64,000 nt of DNA from Microlunatus elymi (GCF_007362775.1 NZ_CP041692.1:4650001-4714000), one strand, 5' to 3'; counted from the first letter of the stretch, positions 35,121 to 45,946 are shown. Notes: a model not told the origin generated them from the sequence alone. Program-made: numbers and translations.

Positions 35121-35259
35121 CGGGACACAGTAGCGATTGCGCCGGACCGACAGGCGGCGTCGCAAGTCGCGGTCGAATATTCGTTTTGCCGACGGCTATC
35201 GACAGGAGTAACGTCTCCCCGCTCCTCAAACCCTCCCGATGCGTATCGGAGTGTCTCGC

Positions 35260-37365
35260 ATGCCCGAAACTCTGCCCGCAACCGACGACACAACCAGCCT
35301 GTTCCCGACGCCGGCGGACGACGTGATCGCCGCCGAACAGAACCACATGGACGTCTCCCGCGCAGCGTTGCGCCAGATGCGTGCACGCGCCGCCGGGCTC
35401 GACGCGGTCGGCGCCGCCGCCGTCAGCGAAGGCCCGAACGTCTCCACCGAACACCTGAAACAAGCGCTCTACCGGCGGATGAAGTCGCTCGAGGACGACC
35501 CGACGGTCCCGCTCTTCTTCGGCCGGCTGAACTACGAGGCGGTAGATCTGCCGGGCACCATCTACATCGGTCGCCGGCACGTCACCGGCGAGGCCGGCGG
35601 TGAACCGATGGTGATCGACTGGCGGGCGCCGGTCTCGCTGCCGTTCTATCAGGCCACTCGAGACAACCGGATGCAGGTGCGATTGCGCCGCCGGTTCGGC
35701 TTCTCCCACGGCCGGCTCACCGCGTACGAGGACGAGGACCTGGTCGCGGGTGATCGGCTGGAGAACTCCGACATCCTGGAGGCCGAGATCGAGCGGCCGC
35801 GTACCGGGCCGATGCGCGACATCGTGGCCACCATCCAGCCCGAGCAGGACGTGATCGTGCGGACCGATCTGGCCCGCTCGGTCTGCGTGCAGGGCGCGCC
35901 GGGCACCGGAAAGACCGCGGTCGGTCTGCACCGGGCGGCCTTCCTGCTGTACGCCTTCCGCGATCAGCTGTCCCGCTCCGGTGTGCTGGTGGTCGGCCCG
36001 AACGACAGCTTCCTGTCCTACATCGCCGACGTGCTCCCGGCGCTGGGCGAGATCGACGCCACCCAGACCACGGTGGAGACGCTGGTCGGCAAGGCGACCG
36101 GGCTGCAGGTCGGTCGGCTGGAGGATGCGACGGCGGCGGTGATCAAGGGCGACGCCCGGCTGGCGGAGGTGATCAAGCGAGCGATCTGGAGCCAGTTGCG
36201 ACCGGCAGCCGAAAACCTGGTGGTGCCGCGCGGTTCACACCAGTGGCGGGTCGCCGCCTACCTGGCCGACGAGATCGTCGGCTCGATCAAGGACCGCGGG
36301 GTGCGGTACGCCGCCGGCCGCGAGATGCTGCCGCAGCGGCTGGCGCACCAGGTGCTACTGCGGATGGAGGCCGCCGGCGACTCCCCCGACGACCGGGTGC
36401 AGAACGCGGTCGCCCGCAGCAAGCCGGTGAAGACGTACGCCGACACGCTCTGGCCCGCTGTCGATGCGGCGAAGTTGATCATGCGGCTGCTGACCGAAGT
36501 TGACTTCCTGGCCGAGCATGCCGAAGGGCTGCTGACGGCGGAGGAGCAGAAGTTGATCTTGCTGCCCAAGCCGCCGCGTTCGGTGAAGTCGATGAAATGG
36601 TCGCTGGCCGACCTCGTGCTGGTGGACGAGGCCGCCGACGTGCTGAACCGGACGCCGAGCCTGGGCCACGTGATCATCGACGAGGCGCAGGACCTGTCCG
36701 CGATGCAGCTGCGCGCGGTCGGCCGCCGGGCCAGCACCGGATCGGTGACCGTGCTCGGTGATCTTGCCCAGGCGACGACTCCCTGGGCGACCACCTCCTG
36801 GTCGGATTCTCTTGCTCACCTGGGAAAGCAGGATGCCGTCGTCGAGGAGCTGGTGGCGGGCTTCCGGGTGCCGGCGGCGGTGATCGAATTCGCCGGCCGG
36901 CTGCTGCCCGACATCGCACCCGATCTCACTCCCCCGCACTCGATCCGACGGACCCGCGGTGATCTTGTGCTCAGGTCAACGACCGAACCCGAAGTTGATC
37001 TTGCGGCTGCGGTGAACACCGCGCTGACGTCGGAGGGCAGCATCGGCCTGATCACTCCGGATGCGTTGATCAACGACGTCGAGGCCGCGCTCGATGCTGA
37101 TGGCATCTCGTACGCAATCCTCGGTCGGGAGACCGACCCGATCGACACCGAAGCCTTCACCCGGCGGGTGGATGTGGTGCCGGCTTCGATCGCCAAGGGC
37201 CTGGAGTTCGATCACGTCGTCCTGTACGAGCCGGCAGCGATCGTGGCCGGCGAGGCGGATCGGACAACCGGCCTGCGCCGGCTCTACGTCTGCCTGACCC
37301 GGGCGGTCACCTCACTGCAGATCGTGCACACCGAACCGCTGCCCGCACAGCTGTCGGCGGCCTGA
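35260..37365 (+). CDS. HelD/HelR-type RNA polymerase-associated ATPase
   Basis: A 701-aa UvrD-like SF1 ATPase of the HelD family. An N-terminal helical arm (AEQNHMDVSRAALRQMRARA) is followed by VIDWRAPVSLPFYQAT and FGFSHGRLTAYEDEDL, Walker A GAPGTGKT (about residue 213), and the DEAQDLSAMQLRAVGRRA box (about 475). The C-terminal half has KGLEFDHVVLYEPA. In actinobacteria these proteins dislodge stalled RNA polymerase, and the HelR branch gives rifamycin tolerance; which branch this is cannot be told here. ATG 35260 is chosen because GGAG lies eight bases upstream. No rifamycin-associated element is visible. Confidence 0.82.
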   Translation: MPETLPATDDTTSLFPTPADDVIAAEQNHMDVSRAALRQMRARAAGLDAVGAAAVSEGPNVSTEHLKQALYRRMKSLEDDPTVPLFFGRLNYEAVDLPGTIYIGRRHVTGEAGGEPMVIDWRAPVSLPFYQATRDNRMQVRLRRRFGFSHGRLTAYEDEDLVAGDRLENSDILEAEIERPRTGPMRDIVATIQPEQDVIVRTDLARSVCVQGAPGTGKTAVGLHRAAFLLYAFRDQLSRSGVLVVGPNDSFLSYIADVLPALGEIDATQTTVETLVGKATGLQVGRLEDATAAVIKGDARLAEVIKRAIWSQLRPAAENLVVPRGSHQWRVAAYLADEIVGSIKDRGVRYAAGREMLPQRLAHQVLLRMEAAGDSPDDRVQNAVARSKPVKTYADTLWPAVDAAKLIMRLLTEVDFLAEHAEGLLTAEEQKLILLPKPPRSVKSMKWSLADLVLVDEAADVLNRTPSLGHVIIDEAQDLSAMQLRAVGRRASTGSVTVLGDLAQATTPWATTSWSDSLAHLGKQDAVVEELVAGFRVPAAVIEFAGRLLPDIAPDLTPPHSIRRTRGDLVLRSTTEPEVDLAAAVNTALTSEGSIGLITPDALINDVEAALDADGISYAILGRETDPIDTEAFTRRVDVVPASIAKGLEFDHVVLYEPAAIVAGEADRTTGLRRLYVCLTRAVTSLQIVHTEPLPAQLSAA

Positions 37366-37370
37366 TCCCT

Positions 37371-37433
37371 TCACTGCCAAGGAAAAGTCCGCACCCCGTC
37401 GAAGGCCAACAGCGTGTCCAGCAAGAACCTCAC
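37371..37433 (-). pseudogene. VapC-like toxin remnant (N-terminus only)
   Basis: GTG 37433 opens MRFLLDTLLAFDG, resembling the LLDT start of PIN-domain toxins, but the frame ends after 20 residues at 37371. The start overlaps the stop of the antitoxin-like remnant (GTGA), as in intact Phd-VapC pairs. The rest of the toxin has been lost, apparently by deletion up to the end of the HelD-type gene. Confidence 0.5.
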
Positions 37434-37561
37434 TTCTGATCGCCTTCCCAGGCTGCGAGCTCACTCTCCGGCAAGTCTTCGAAAAATTCGTCCGGCACCA
37501 CCAGGCCGTCGATGAGGCCACCGAATGTCGGCTGCCGGGGCTGGACCTGCCCGTGACCAGA
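37430..37561 (-). pseudogene. Antitoxin remnant (C-terminal part, Phd-like)
   Basis: An open frame without a start codon ends in FGGLIDGLVVPDEFFEDL and PESELAAWEGDQK. The VPD-[DE]-F...LPE pattern is common at the C-terminus of Phd/YefM-type antitoxins. A stop lies just upstream, so only about 43 residues remain. Read with the toxin remnant downstream, this is the scar of a toxin-antitoxin pair. Confidence 0.5.
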
Positions 37562-37571
37562 TCAGCATCGA

Positions 37572-38072
37572 TCAGGCCGGATGCGGGCGCGGCAAGCCGA
37601 AGTTGGGTGCCCACGGGGCGTCGTCGACGCCGACTCGATCCAACGCCTCGGCCGTCCGGACGGCCAACGCCTCGAGAGCAGCGATCTCGTCGATCGTTGC
37701 TTGGTGGTTCGTGCTCCAGTAGCAGCCGATCGCGGCCAGCGGCGTCGGCAGCCCGACCGGCATCATCAGCAGGCTGCGTACGAAGGTCGGCCGATAGGCC
37801 TCCTGCGGGATCCGTTCGTCGGTGAAGATGTCGGCGATCACCGCCGGCTCAGCGTGCAACATCGCCCACCCGGAGATGCAGGACTCGATCGGAAACCGCT
37901 GCCCCTTCCACAGCGGGGCGATCGCGTCCTCGTCCACGTAGAAGCAGAAGTCGCCGTCGCGCAGGACAAACGTTGCGCCGTCGGCACGACAGCTTCGGCG
38001 CGCCAGATGACGCACCTCCGCGGCAACTTCGAAGACCGAGGTCGCATGATCAAGATCGAGGTTGAAGTCCAT
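37572..38072 (-). CDS. GAF-domain protein
   Basis: A 166-aa protein that is essentially one GAF domain: DLDHATSVFEVAAEVRHLAR, then FCFYVDEDAIAPLWKG, RFPIESCISGWAMLHAE, VIADIFTDERIPQEAYRPTF and SLLMMPVGLPTPLAAIGCYW. Cys in ESCISG is the place where related domains bind ligands or chromophores. No output domain is attached, so it probably works with a separate partner. ATG 38072 is supported by AAGGAG six bases upstream. Confidence 0.75.
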   Translation of the reverse strand: MDFNLDLDHATSVFEVAAEVRHLARRSCRADGATFVLRDGDFCFYVDEDAIAPLWKGQRFPIESCISGWAMLHAEPAVIADIFTDERIPQEAYRPTFVRSLLMMPVGLPTPLAAIGCYWSTNHQATIDEIAALEALAVRTAEALDRVGVDDAPWAPNFGLPRPHPA

Positions 38073-38136
38073 CCCGAGCTCCTTCCAGATCAGTGTCACC
38101 CGCCGAGCGCCGGCCGTCCACTCTCCGATAGCCGAC

Positions 38137-39051
38137 CTATATCAACGTCAGCTCGCCGCTCTCGGCGTCCAACCTGACCAGCGCACCCAACGGCAGCGCC
38201 AAATTGCGATCGGCATGGCCGAACGGCGCCCGCCAGAGGATCGGGATGCGCAGGTCGGTGAGCCGTTCCGCCAGGACCGCCTCGACCAGCGTCGGGTCGT
38301 CGGCCTCGGTGAACTCGCCGAGCACCACGCCGGTGACATGAGCGAACCAACCGGACCGCCGCAACTGGGTCAGCATCCGATCGAGCCGGTAGGCCTCCTC
38401 GCCGACATCCTCCAAGATCACGACGGCGGGCTCGGCCGGAGCCGGTTCGACACCTTGATCATTGGCAATCAACGCCAGGTTGCCGCCGATCAGCCGACCC
38501 TCGGCTCGCCCGGCCACCAGCGGCGCTCCGGTGATCAACGGCTGTCCCGGCTGTGGCCGGCCGAAGATCAACTTCCGCAGGCTTTGGGCCGACGGCGGAT
38601 CGGTCAGTTGAGTGCCGGTGCCGACCGGCCCGTGCACGGTGATCTGGCCGAGCTCTCGACCGAGCCGGGTGTGCAGCGCGGTGATGTCGGAGAAGCCGAT
38701 GAAGTGTTTCGGTCCGGCGGCACGCAACGCGTCGAAGTCCAGCAGGTCGACCATCCGCTGTGCCCCGTACCCGCCGCGGGCACACCAGATCGCGGCCACC
38801 TCCGGATCCGTCCACGCCGTCAGCAGATCCGACGCGCGATCCTCGTCGTTGCCTGCCAGATAAGGAAGAACGCGATGATGATCAAACAGATGCTTGCCGG
38901 GGTGAACGTCGAATCCCCAGCCGGTCAGCTGAGCAATTCCGCGTTCGATGCGTGCCGGCGGCATCGGTCCGCTCGGCGCCACCAGGGCCACCACCGACCC
39001 TTGGCGCAGCGGCGTCGGCCACTGCCGGGTCGTCAGCGTGCTAGTCGTGAT
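38137..39051 (-). CDS. S66 family LD-carboxypeptidase (LdcA/MccF-like)
   Basis: A ~304-aa serine peptidase. The catalytic set is visible: Ser in HFIGFSDITALH, Glu in VVILEDVGEEAYRLDRM, and His in APFGHADRNLALPLGA. ARGGYGAQRM is also typical. It would trim the D-Ala from tetrapeptides in cell-wall recycling, or cleave microcin-like adducts. The start is unclear: AGGAGG (39062-39057) is followed five bases later by ATC, not ATG, in the right frame and at the family's usual length; GTG 39135 is a longer option. It overlaps the DUF4031 gene and belongs to a four-gene minus-strand operon. Confidence 0.83.
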   Translation of the reverse strand: MTTSTLTTRQWPTPLRQGSVVALVAPSGPMPPARIERGIAQLTGWGFDVHPGKHLFDHHRVLPYLAGNDEDRASDLLTAWTDPEVAAIWCARGGYGAQRMVDLLDFDALRAAGPKHFIGFSDITALHTRLGRELGQITVHGPVGTGTQLTDPPSAQSLRKLIFGRPQPGQPLITGAPLVAGRAEGRLIGGNLALIANDQGVEPAPAEPAVVILEDVGEEAYRLDRMLTQLRRSGWFAHVTGVVLGEFTEADDPTLVEAVLAERLTDLRIPILWRAPFGHADRNLALPLGALVRLDAESGELTLI

Positions 39052-39305
39052 CGTTTCCTCCTGCGCAGGCCGGCCGCGTTGAGCAGGGCCACCAATTCCC
39101 GGGACCGACGCTGTTGCGCGCCGGCGGCCAGGCACTCGGCGAACCGCTCAGCCGGCACGTCGTAATGATCATCGTCGAACGCGCGGCGAGGAATCCCTGT
39201 CCGGGCAGCAAATCCGTGCAGTTCAGCGAACGAGGTGTCGCTGATCAGGTGCGACCACAGATGTCCGTGGCCGGGCCAGTTCGGCGCATCGATGAAGATC
39301 GTCAT
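39033..39305 (-). CDS. DUF4031 family protein
   Basis: A 90-aa protein of the DUF4031 type: [38 protein letters not shown], and FDDDHYDVPAERFAECLAAG. The conserved Asp, His and Tyr residues suggest an enzyme or ligand-binding role, but no function is established. Its start overlaps the CutC stop by 4 bp and its 3' end overlaps the S66 peptidase start, so it is tightly coupled in the operon. Confidence 0.82.
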   Translation of the reverse strand: MTIFIDAPNWPGHGHLWSHLISDTSFAELHGFAARTGIPRRAFDDDHYDVPAERFAECLAAGAQQRRSRELVALLNAAGLRRRKRSRLAR

Positions 39306-40066
39306 GGCGATCCTGCAGGCCCGGACACCTCACCGGCGTTCTCCGCCCGCCGGACCGCGTCGTTGATCAGATTGCGCCAACTGCGGACCAGATCGGCATC
39401 GACGTACGCCTTCCAGGAGCCGGTCGGCCGCGCCGAGCTGCCGATGTGGAAGGCCCGGACTCCGGCCTGTGCCAACCAGGGCACGTGTTCGGCGCGCAAA
39501 CCGCCGCCGGCCATGATCACCTGCCGGGCGAATTGATCTTGTTCGGCGCGGCGCAGCAGATCGTCCAGGCCGTCCTCGACGCCGCGAGCCGAGCCCGCGG
39601 TGAGCACCTGGTCCAGCCGCGGCAGGCGGCGCAGTTCACGCCAGGCACGGTCGGGCGAGATGCAGGCGTCGACGGCGCGGTGAAAGGTCCAGCCGCACGC
39701 CAGGTCACCGATCACCTCGGTAATCACGTCGGCGTCGATTTCGGTGTGTCCGTTGAGAAATCCGAGCACCAGTCCGTCGGCGCCGACCTCGAGATAGCTC
39801 TCCGCCAGCCCCTTCAGCCGAACTGCCTCGCCGCCGTCGGTGCTGAACCCGTCGCGCAGTCGCAACATCACCCGGATCGACAGGTCGGTGACCCGAGCGA
39901 TCCGGCCGATCAGAGCCGGTTCGGGCGACAGTCCGTCGTGGTCCATGGTGCCGACCACCTCCAGCCGATCGGCGCCACCCAGCTGGGCTCGCTCCGCGTC
40001 CGCCGGATGCAGGGCGATCACTTCCAGCAGGCCGCGACGTGCCTCGCCGGCGGCCTCATCGTCCAT
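39302..40066 (-). CDS. cutC: CutC family protein (copper homeostasis annotation)
   Basis: A 254-aa TIM-barrel protein of the CutC family: [25 protein letters not shown] in parts (GGADRLEV), [44 protein letters not shown] and [13 protein letters not shown]. CutC was linked to copper tolerance in E. coli, but its enzymatic activity is not settled. ATG 40066 is preferred because GAAGGGG lies upstream. It overlaps the dipeptidase end by 11 bp. Confidence 0.85.
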   Translation of the reverse strand: MDDEAAGEARRGLLEVIALHPADAERAQLGGADRLEVVGTMDHDGLSPEPALIGRIARVTDLSIRVMLRLRDGFSTDGGEAVRLKGLAESYLEVGADGLVLGFLNGHTEIDADVITEVIGDLACGWTFHRAVDACISPDRAWRELRRLPRLDQVLTAGSARGVEDGLDDLLRRAEQDQFARQVIMAGGGLRAEHVPWLAQAGVRAFHIGSSARPTGSWKAYVDADLVRSWRNLINDAVRRAENAGEVSGPAGSP

Positions 40067-41246
40067 GATCGGCCCCTTCACCGTCATCGGCTTCATGATC
40101 AACAGCGACAGTGGCCAGTGACGGGCCACGTTCGGCGCGGATCTCGGCGGCTCGTTCCTCCACAGCGGCAAAGGTCCGGCAGATGTTGCCGTGAGCGAGC
40201 TTCGCCAGGTCGCCGTCGCTCCACCCGCGCTCGGCCAGGGCGGCGAACAGCACCGGATACGTGGACACGTCCTGCAGCCCTTCTGGCAGCGATCCGACGC
40301 CGTCGAAGTCACCGCCGACGCCGATGTGATCGATCCCGGCCACTTCGCGTACGTGTTCGGCATGGGCGACCACGTCGGCCAGGTTTGCGGTCGGTCGCGG
40401 GGTCGGATAGTACTTCTGGAAGTCCGAGACCGCTGCGAGGTCGCGGGGGTCGACGCCGGCCCGCTCGGCGGCCGCGTCCAGCTCAAGTGTCCACTCCCGT
40501 ACCGCTGGACTGACGAAACCCGGCACGAAGGTGATCATGCAGGTGCCGCCGTTGTCGGCCAGCCGGGACAGCACGTCGTCGGGCACATCGCGGGGATGAT
40601 CACAGACCGCGCGAGCCGAGGAGTGCGAGAAGATCACCGGTGCCTCGGTGACGTCGAGCGCGGCGTGCATGGTGGCCGGCGCGACGTGGGACAGATCGAC
40701 CATCATGCCCAACCGGTTCATCTCCCGGACCACCTCGCGACCGAACGCGGTGAGCCCGTCGTGCGCCGGGGTGTCGGTGGCGGAGTCGGCCCAGTCGGTG
40801 TTCTCGTTGTGCGTGAGTGTCATGTACCTGACACCCAATCGGTAGAGCGATCGCAGCACGCCCAGCGAGTTGTCGATCGAGTGCCCGCCCTCGGCGCCCA
40901 TCAGCGAGGCGATCGGGCCGCCGGCGCCGACCTCGCCCAATGCGGTCCGCAGTCCGGCGGCGCTGGTCACCAGTTCGAGCCGGTCGGGATAGCGTTCGAT
41001 CATCGAGTAGACGGCGTCGATCTGTTCCAGGGTTGCGGTGACGGCCTGTTGCCCGGTCAGCGAGCAGGGCACGAACACCGACCAGAACTGCCCACCAACC
41101 TGCCCGGTACGCAGCCGGTCCAGATCGGTGTGCATCGTCGGCTGGTGCTGTGCGATGTCGCGAACGGCGAAGTCGTAGCCGATCTCCCGCATCACCCACG
41201 GCAGGTCGTTGTGCCCGTCGACGACCGCCAGATAGTTCTCGGTCAC
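40056..41246 (-). CDS. M19 membrane-type dipeptidase
   Basis: A 396-aa zinc dipeptidase of the renal dipeptidase family. Metal and active-site motifs are DGHNDLP near the start, [52 protein letters not shown] and [16 protein letters not shown]. It hydrolyses dipeptides, including D-Ala-type dipeptides in some relatives. As first gene of the M19-CutC-DUF4031-S66 operon it suggests a role in peptide or cell-wall fragment recycling. Divergent from rnhA. Confidence 0.92.
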   Translation of the reverse strand: MTENYLAVVDGHNDLPWVMREIGYDFAVRDIAQHQPTMHTDLDRLRTGQVGGQFWSVFVPCSLTGQQAVTATLEQIDAVYSMIERYPDRLELVTSAAGLRTALGEVGAGGPIASLMGAEGGHSIDNSLGVLRSLYRLGVRYMTLTHNENTDWADSATDTPAHDGLTAFGREVVREMNRLGMMVDLSHVAPATMHAALDVTEAPVIFSHSSARAVCDHPRDVPDDVLSRLADNGGTCMITFVPGFVSPAVREWTLELDAAAERAGVDPRDLAAVSDFQKYYPTPRPTANLADVVAHAEHVREVAGIDHIGVGGDFDGVGSLPEGLQDVSTYPVLFAALAERGWSDGDLAKLAHGNICRTFAAVEERAAEIRAERGPSLATVAVDHEADDGEGADHGR

Positions 41247-41335
41247 TCGTGCATCATCGCAGCACCGGATCGGCCGGTGGCGCAGACACGACAGGTAACC
41301 GGGCTTTGGGCAACCGGGACCATTAGGTTGTTGCG

Positions 41336-41794
41336 GTGACGACGGCTGATGATCGCGTTCCGGTACAGATGTGGACCGACGGCGCCTGCAAGGGAAACCC
41401 CGGCGTCGGCGGCTGGGGTGTGCTGATGCGCTACGGCGATCACGAGAAGGAGCTCTACGGCGGCGAGGCGCTGACCACCAACAACCGGATGGAGTTGACC
41501 GCTGTGATCGAGGGTCTGCGGGCGCTCAACCGGCCCTGCCGGGTCGCACTGCACGTCGACTCCGCGTACGTGATGAACGGCATCCAGAAGTGGATGCACG
41601 GTTGGAAGCGCAACGGCTGGCAGACGGCGGACAAGAAGCCGGTGAAGAACGAGGAGCTGTGGCGTGCGTTGGACGCCGAGATCGCCCGACACGAGGTGAC
41701 GTGGACCTGGGTCAAGGGCCATTCCGGCGACCCCGGCAACGAGAAGGCCGATCAGTTGGCCAACAAGGGAGTGCTCGGCGTCAGCAACGTCTGA
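41336..41794 (+). CDS. rnhA: Ribonuclease HI
   Basis: A 152-aa RNase HI with all catalytic acids: Asp in [16 protein letters not shown], Glu in [15 protein letters not shown], Asp in [11 protein letters not shown] and Asp in [10 protein letters not shown]. It also has the basic [12 protein letters not shown] handle. It removes RNA from RNA-DNA hybrids. The start is GTG at 41336. Confidence 0.95.
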   Translation: MTTADDRVPVQMWTDGACKGNPGVGGWGVLMRYGDHEKELYGGEALTTNNRMELTAVIEGLRALNRPCRVALHVDSAYVMNGIQKWMHGWKRNGWQTADKKPVKNEELWRALDAEIARHEVTWTWVKGHSGDPGNEKADQLANKGVLGVSNV

Positions 41795-41817
41795 GGCGCC
41801 ACACGATCACCGGGGAT

Positions 41818-42585
41818 CTACCGATGGGCGTCGAAGATGCTCAACACGCGGCGTGCGGCGGTGCCGCGCAGGTAGCTCCGCTTCGGGTCAGCGCCGTACT
41901 CGACGGTCAGCGCCGTGCCGTTCAGATTGCGGTTGAACCACATCGTCATGGTGCCGTGGCAGCCGCCGTTGCAGCTGAACTTCTTGTTCGGCAGATGCAG
42001 CGTCTTGGCCACTTTCCGGGAGAACTTCTTGTCCGGGGTCAACGTGTCGACGCCGTGCAACGGCTGGTGAAAACTCAACAGATAGTCGGGATCGACCCGC
42101 TTCAGGAACGCCATCATCGCGCGGGTCTCCGGCTCGGACCCCGCCTTGCGGCCCGAGTTGAAGTAGCCCTTGACCCGCTTCCACGAGGCCGGGTAGTTGC
42201 GGTTGAGATCGACGCCGTGGGCGTTCTGCCGACGGTCGTGCGCGTGCCCGTCCGGGTTGTAGCGCGGCACCACCCACAGGTTCACGCCGCGGATCCGCCG
42301 GCCGTCGCGAAGGCTGGTCAGGATGTTGGCCACCTTCTGCTCGTCGCCGTGCATCTGCGCGACCAGCACCACGGTCTCGATGCCGCGGCCCTGCTGGCCG
42401 AGGTGCCAGGCGCGGATGGGCCGGCCCTGCACCGAGTGGCCGATCACCCGGCTGCTGATGACCGCCGGCCGAGCCGCCTCGGCCGGCACCCGATCGACGG
42501 CCAGCGCGACGACCAGGGCCAGCGCGAACATCGGCACCAGCCGACGCCTCACCATGATCAACAACTGACGACGGTCGACGGCCAT
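41818..42585 (-). CDS. Secreted M14-family zinc carboxypeptidase
   Basis: A 255-aa exported protein with a basic N-terminus and hydrophobic core (LVPMFALALVVALAVDRV) ending near AEAA. The M14 zinc site is AQMHGDEQ with the later His in LSFHQP; YNPDGHAHDRR and DLNRNYPASW bind substrate, and TVEYGAD has the catalytic Glu. CNGGC may form a disulfide. It is short for an M14 enzyme, like the DD/DL-endopeptidase group. ATG 42585 is chosen because GGAGG lies five bases upstream. Confidence 0.86.
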   Translation of the reverse strand: MAVDRRQLLIMVRRRLVPMFALALVVALAVDRVPAEAARPAVISSRVIGHSVQGRPIRAWHLGQQGRGIETVVLVAQMHGDEQKVANILTSLRDGRRIRGVNLWVVPRYNPDGHAHDRRQNAHGVDLNRNYPASWKRVKGYFNSGRKAGSEPETRAMMAFLKRVDPDYLLSFHQPLHGVDTLTPDKKFSRKVAKTLHLPNKKFSCNGGCHGTMTMWFNRNLNGTALTVEYGADPKRSYLRGTAARRVLSIFDAHR

Positions 42586-42717
42586 CACGGCCTCCAGATG
42601 CTGGTGTCACGGGCCCCGGCCGGGACCCTTGACTGCATCATGGACGCCACCGGTCGGGTGCCGCAACAGCACGCCGAGTGAACCGGTGCTGCGCGACGGT
42701 CTGCGATGATCGGCAGG

Positions 42718-43521
42718 GTGAGTGGCGAACGCGATCTTCGCGGCACCTTCGATCAAGCCGCCGACAGCTATCAGAACGCCCGGCCTGCGTATCCGGATCG
42801 GCTGTATGACGACCTTGTTGATCTTGCCGGGCTGGCACCCGACGCGACGCTGCTGGAGGTCGGTCCGGGTCCGGGCAAGGCGACATTGCCGTTGGCCCGA
42901 CGCGGTTTCAAGATCATCGCCCTCGAACCGGGACCGAACCTGGCCGCACAGGCCCGCCGAAACCTTGCCGGCCTCGGAAACGTCGAGGTGATCACCACGA
43001 CCTTCGAGGACTGGCGGCCGCCGGCGACCGCGGCCTTCGATCTCGTCTATTCGGCGACTGCCTGGCACTGGGTGGATCCGAAGATCGGCTGGCCGAAGGC
43101 TGCCTCATTGCTCAAGCCGGACGGGCAGCTTGCGATCTTCGGCGCAGGCCACGCCTTTCCCGACGGCTACGACCCGATCTTCGACGACTTCCAGCAGCTC
43201 TACCGCGAGATCGGCGAGGACGATGTTGATCAATGGCCCCCGACACCGCCGCGCGAGGACTCCGGTCTGCCCGAGGGCGACTACGAGGGTTCGGACTACT
43301 TCACCGCCGAATCGGCACGACGCTACGTCTGGGCACAGCAATACACGGTCGACAGCTACATCGCCTTGCTGAACACGTTCTCCGGCCACATCGCGATGGA
43401 GCAGGCCAAACGTGATCAGCTCTACACCGGCATCCGCCGGCTGATCAGCGCGCGGCCGGACGGACTGATCACTCGGCACTGGGCCTCCACCCTGACCCTC
43501 TACCGGCGCCTGCCGACTTAG
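42718..43521 (+). CDS. Class I SAM-dependent methyltransferase
   Basis: A 267-aa protein (four more residues if ATG 42706 is used). SAM-binding motif I is LLEVGPGPGKATLPLA, motif II IIALEPGPNLAAQAR, motif III FDLVYSATAWHWVDP, and LLKPDGQLAIFGAG follows. The start DLRGTFDQAADSYQNARPAYP is typical of the methyltransferase_11 group with unknown small-molecule substrates. No operon partner. Confidence 0.8.
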   Translation: MSGERDLRGTFDQAADSYQNARPAYPDRLYDDLVDLAGLAPDATLLEVGPGPGKATLPLARRGFKIIALEPGPNLAAQARRNLAGLGNVEVITTTFEDWRPPATAAFDLVYSATAWHWVDPKIGWPKAASLLKPDGQLAIFGAGHAFPDGYDPIFDDFQQLYREIGEDDVDQWPPTPPREDSGLPEGDYEGSDYFTAESARRYVWAQQYTVDSYIALLNTFSGHIAMEQAKRDQLYTGIRRLISARPDGLITRHWASTLTLYRRLPT

Positions 43522-43699
43522 CGTTGACGTAGCCCACGCCGTCGAACACCTCGACCGGGACCCCGTACCGGGTGCTTCCTGGTGTTTGCGATCCGTCGTG
43601 ACCAGCGGGCACCGGAGTCCCACGGCCCGGGATCAGGGCCGGAATCGGCGGATTATCGACCAGCACGCTGACGGTCGCCGACGCGCCCACGACGATCAT
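43469..43699 (-). pseudogene. PIN-domain toxin remnant (VapC-like N-terminus)
   Basis: ATG 43699 opens MIVVGASATVSVLVDN, which matches a VapC start but has Gly where the first metal-binding Asp belongs (MIVVDAS is usual). After about 20 residues the frame no longer looks like a PIN domain. The start overlaps an antitoxin-like tail by ATGA, supporting a decayed VapBC pair. Confidence 0.45.
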
Positions 43700-43740
43700 G
43701 AAGCCGCGCGCGTCTTGCGAATCTCTGCGACGGTGTCTGC
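43696..43740 (-). pseudogene. VapB-like antitoxin tail
   Basis: The frame ending at 43696 reads ADTVAEIRKTRAAS and stops in the ATGA shared with the toxin remnant. Only this tail remains; upstream lies the groEL terminator hairpin. Too short to assign by itself. Confidence 0.35.
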
Positions 43741-43750
43741 AGACGCCGAA

Positions 43751-43775
43751 GGGCGGCCCCATTGCGGGACCGCCC
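43751..43775 (-). terminator. groEL terminator hairpin
   Basis: GGGCGGCCCC and GGGACCGCCC pair at 9 of 10 positions around ATTGC, 33 bp beyond the groEL stop. A short TT follows on the minus strand. Confidence 0.6.
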
Positions 43776-43808
43776 AACGTAGGTTGTGTTGCTGGGTTGA
43801 GCGCGGAC

Positions 43809-45557
<1,749 letters not shown>

Positions 45558-45574
45558 TCACCGGACTTGGGTGG

Positions 45575-45601
45575 GTGGCACTCTCACCTGGAGAGTGCTA
45601 G
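45575..45601. promoter_or_regulatory. CIRCE operator, groEL-proximal copy
   Basis: GTGGCACTC-N9-GAGTGCTAG matches the CIRCE consensus TTAGCACTC-N9-GAGTGCTAA at 7/9 and 8/9 positions, with the correct 9-bp spacer. Confidence 0.8.
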
Positions 45602-45609
45602 CTCAATGT

Positions 45610-45636
45610 TTAGCACTCGACGGGTACGAGTGCAAA
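45610..45636. promoter_or_regulatory. CIRCE operator, groEL-distal copy
   Basis: TTAGCACTC-N9-GAGTGCAAA matches at 9/9 and 8/9. It is spaced 35 bp (start to start) from the proximal copy, so HrcA could bind both. Confidence 0.85.
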
Positions 45637-45769
45637 CGGTTGGGCCAACCTTTCGACCCGATCGGGCCGGCCGCTCCGGGTTCGGCGGGCACGATCCGAA
45701 CTCAACCTCCAGCCCGAACGCGCCAGTCCGCCAGGCTCCCCAAACCCCGGCGACACACGACGTCCGCGG

Positions 45770-45831
45770 CACCGTCGGCACACGCCCGGCCAGCACCGTC
45801 GACACACGCCCGGCCAGCACCGTCGACACAG
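45770..45831. repeat. 24-bp tandem repeat, about 2.6 copies
   Basis: Units begin CACCGTCGRCACACGCC at 45770 and 45794, with a partial third from 45818. One base differs between the full units. Confidence 0.7.
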
Positions 45832-45946
45832 GCCGACCCGGCGCGGTCACATCGCCACGGACTCCTGCGGCCAACGCGCCGTCCGGCCCCAAAGTCGCGT
45901 CCCCTAGCCTCGTCGTACGCGGTTGACTTCGGGGACGAACTGGATT

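Noticed and set aside
35121..35259. Rifamycin-associated element upstream of the HelD-type gene
   Set aside because: No 19-bp palindrome of the expected kind could be found.
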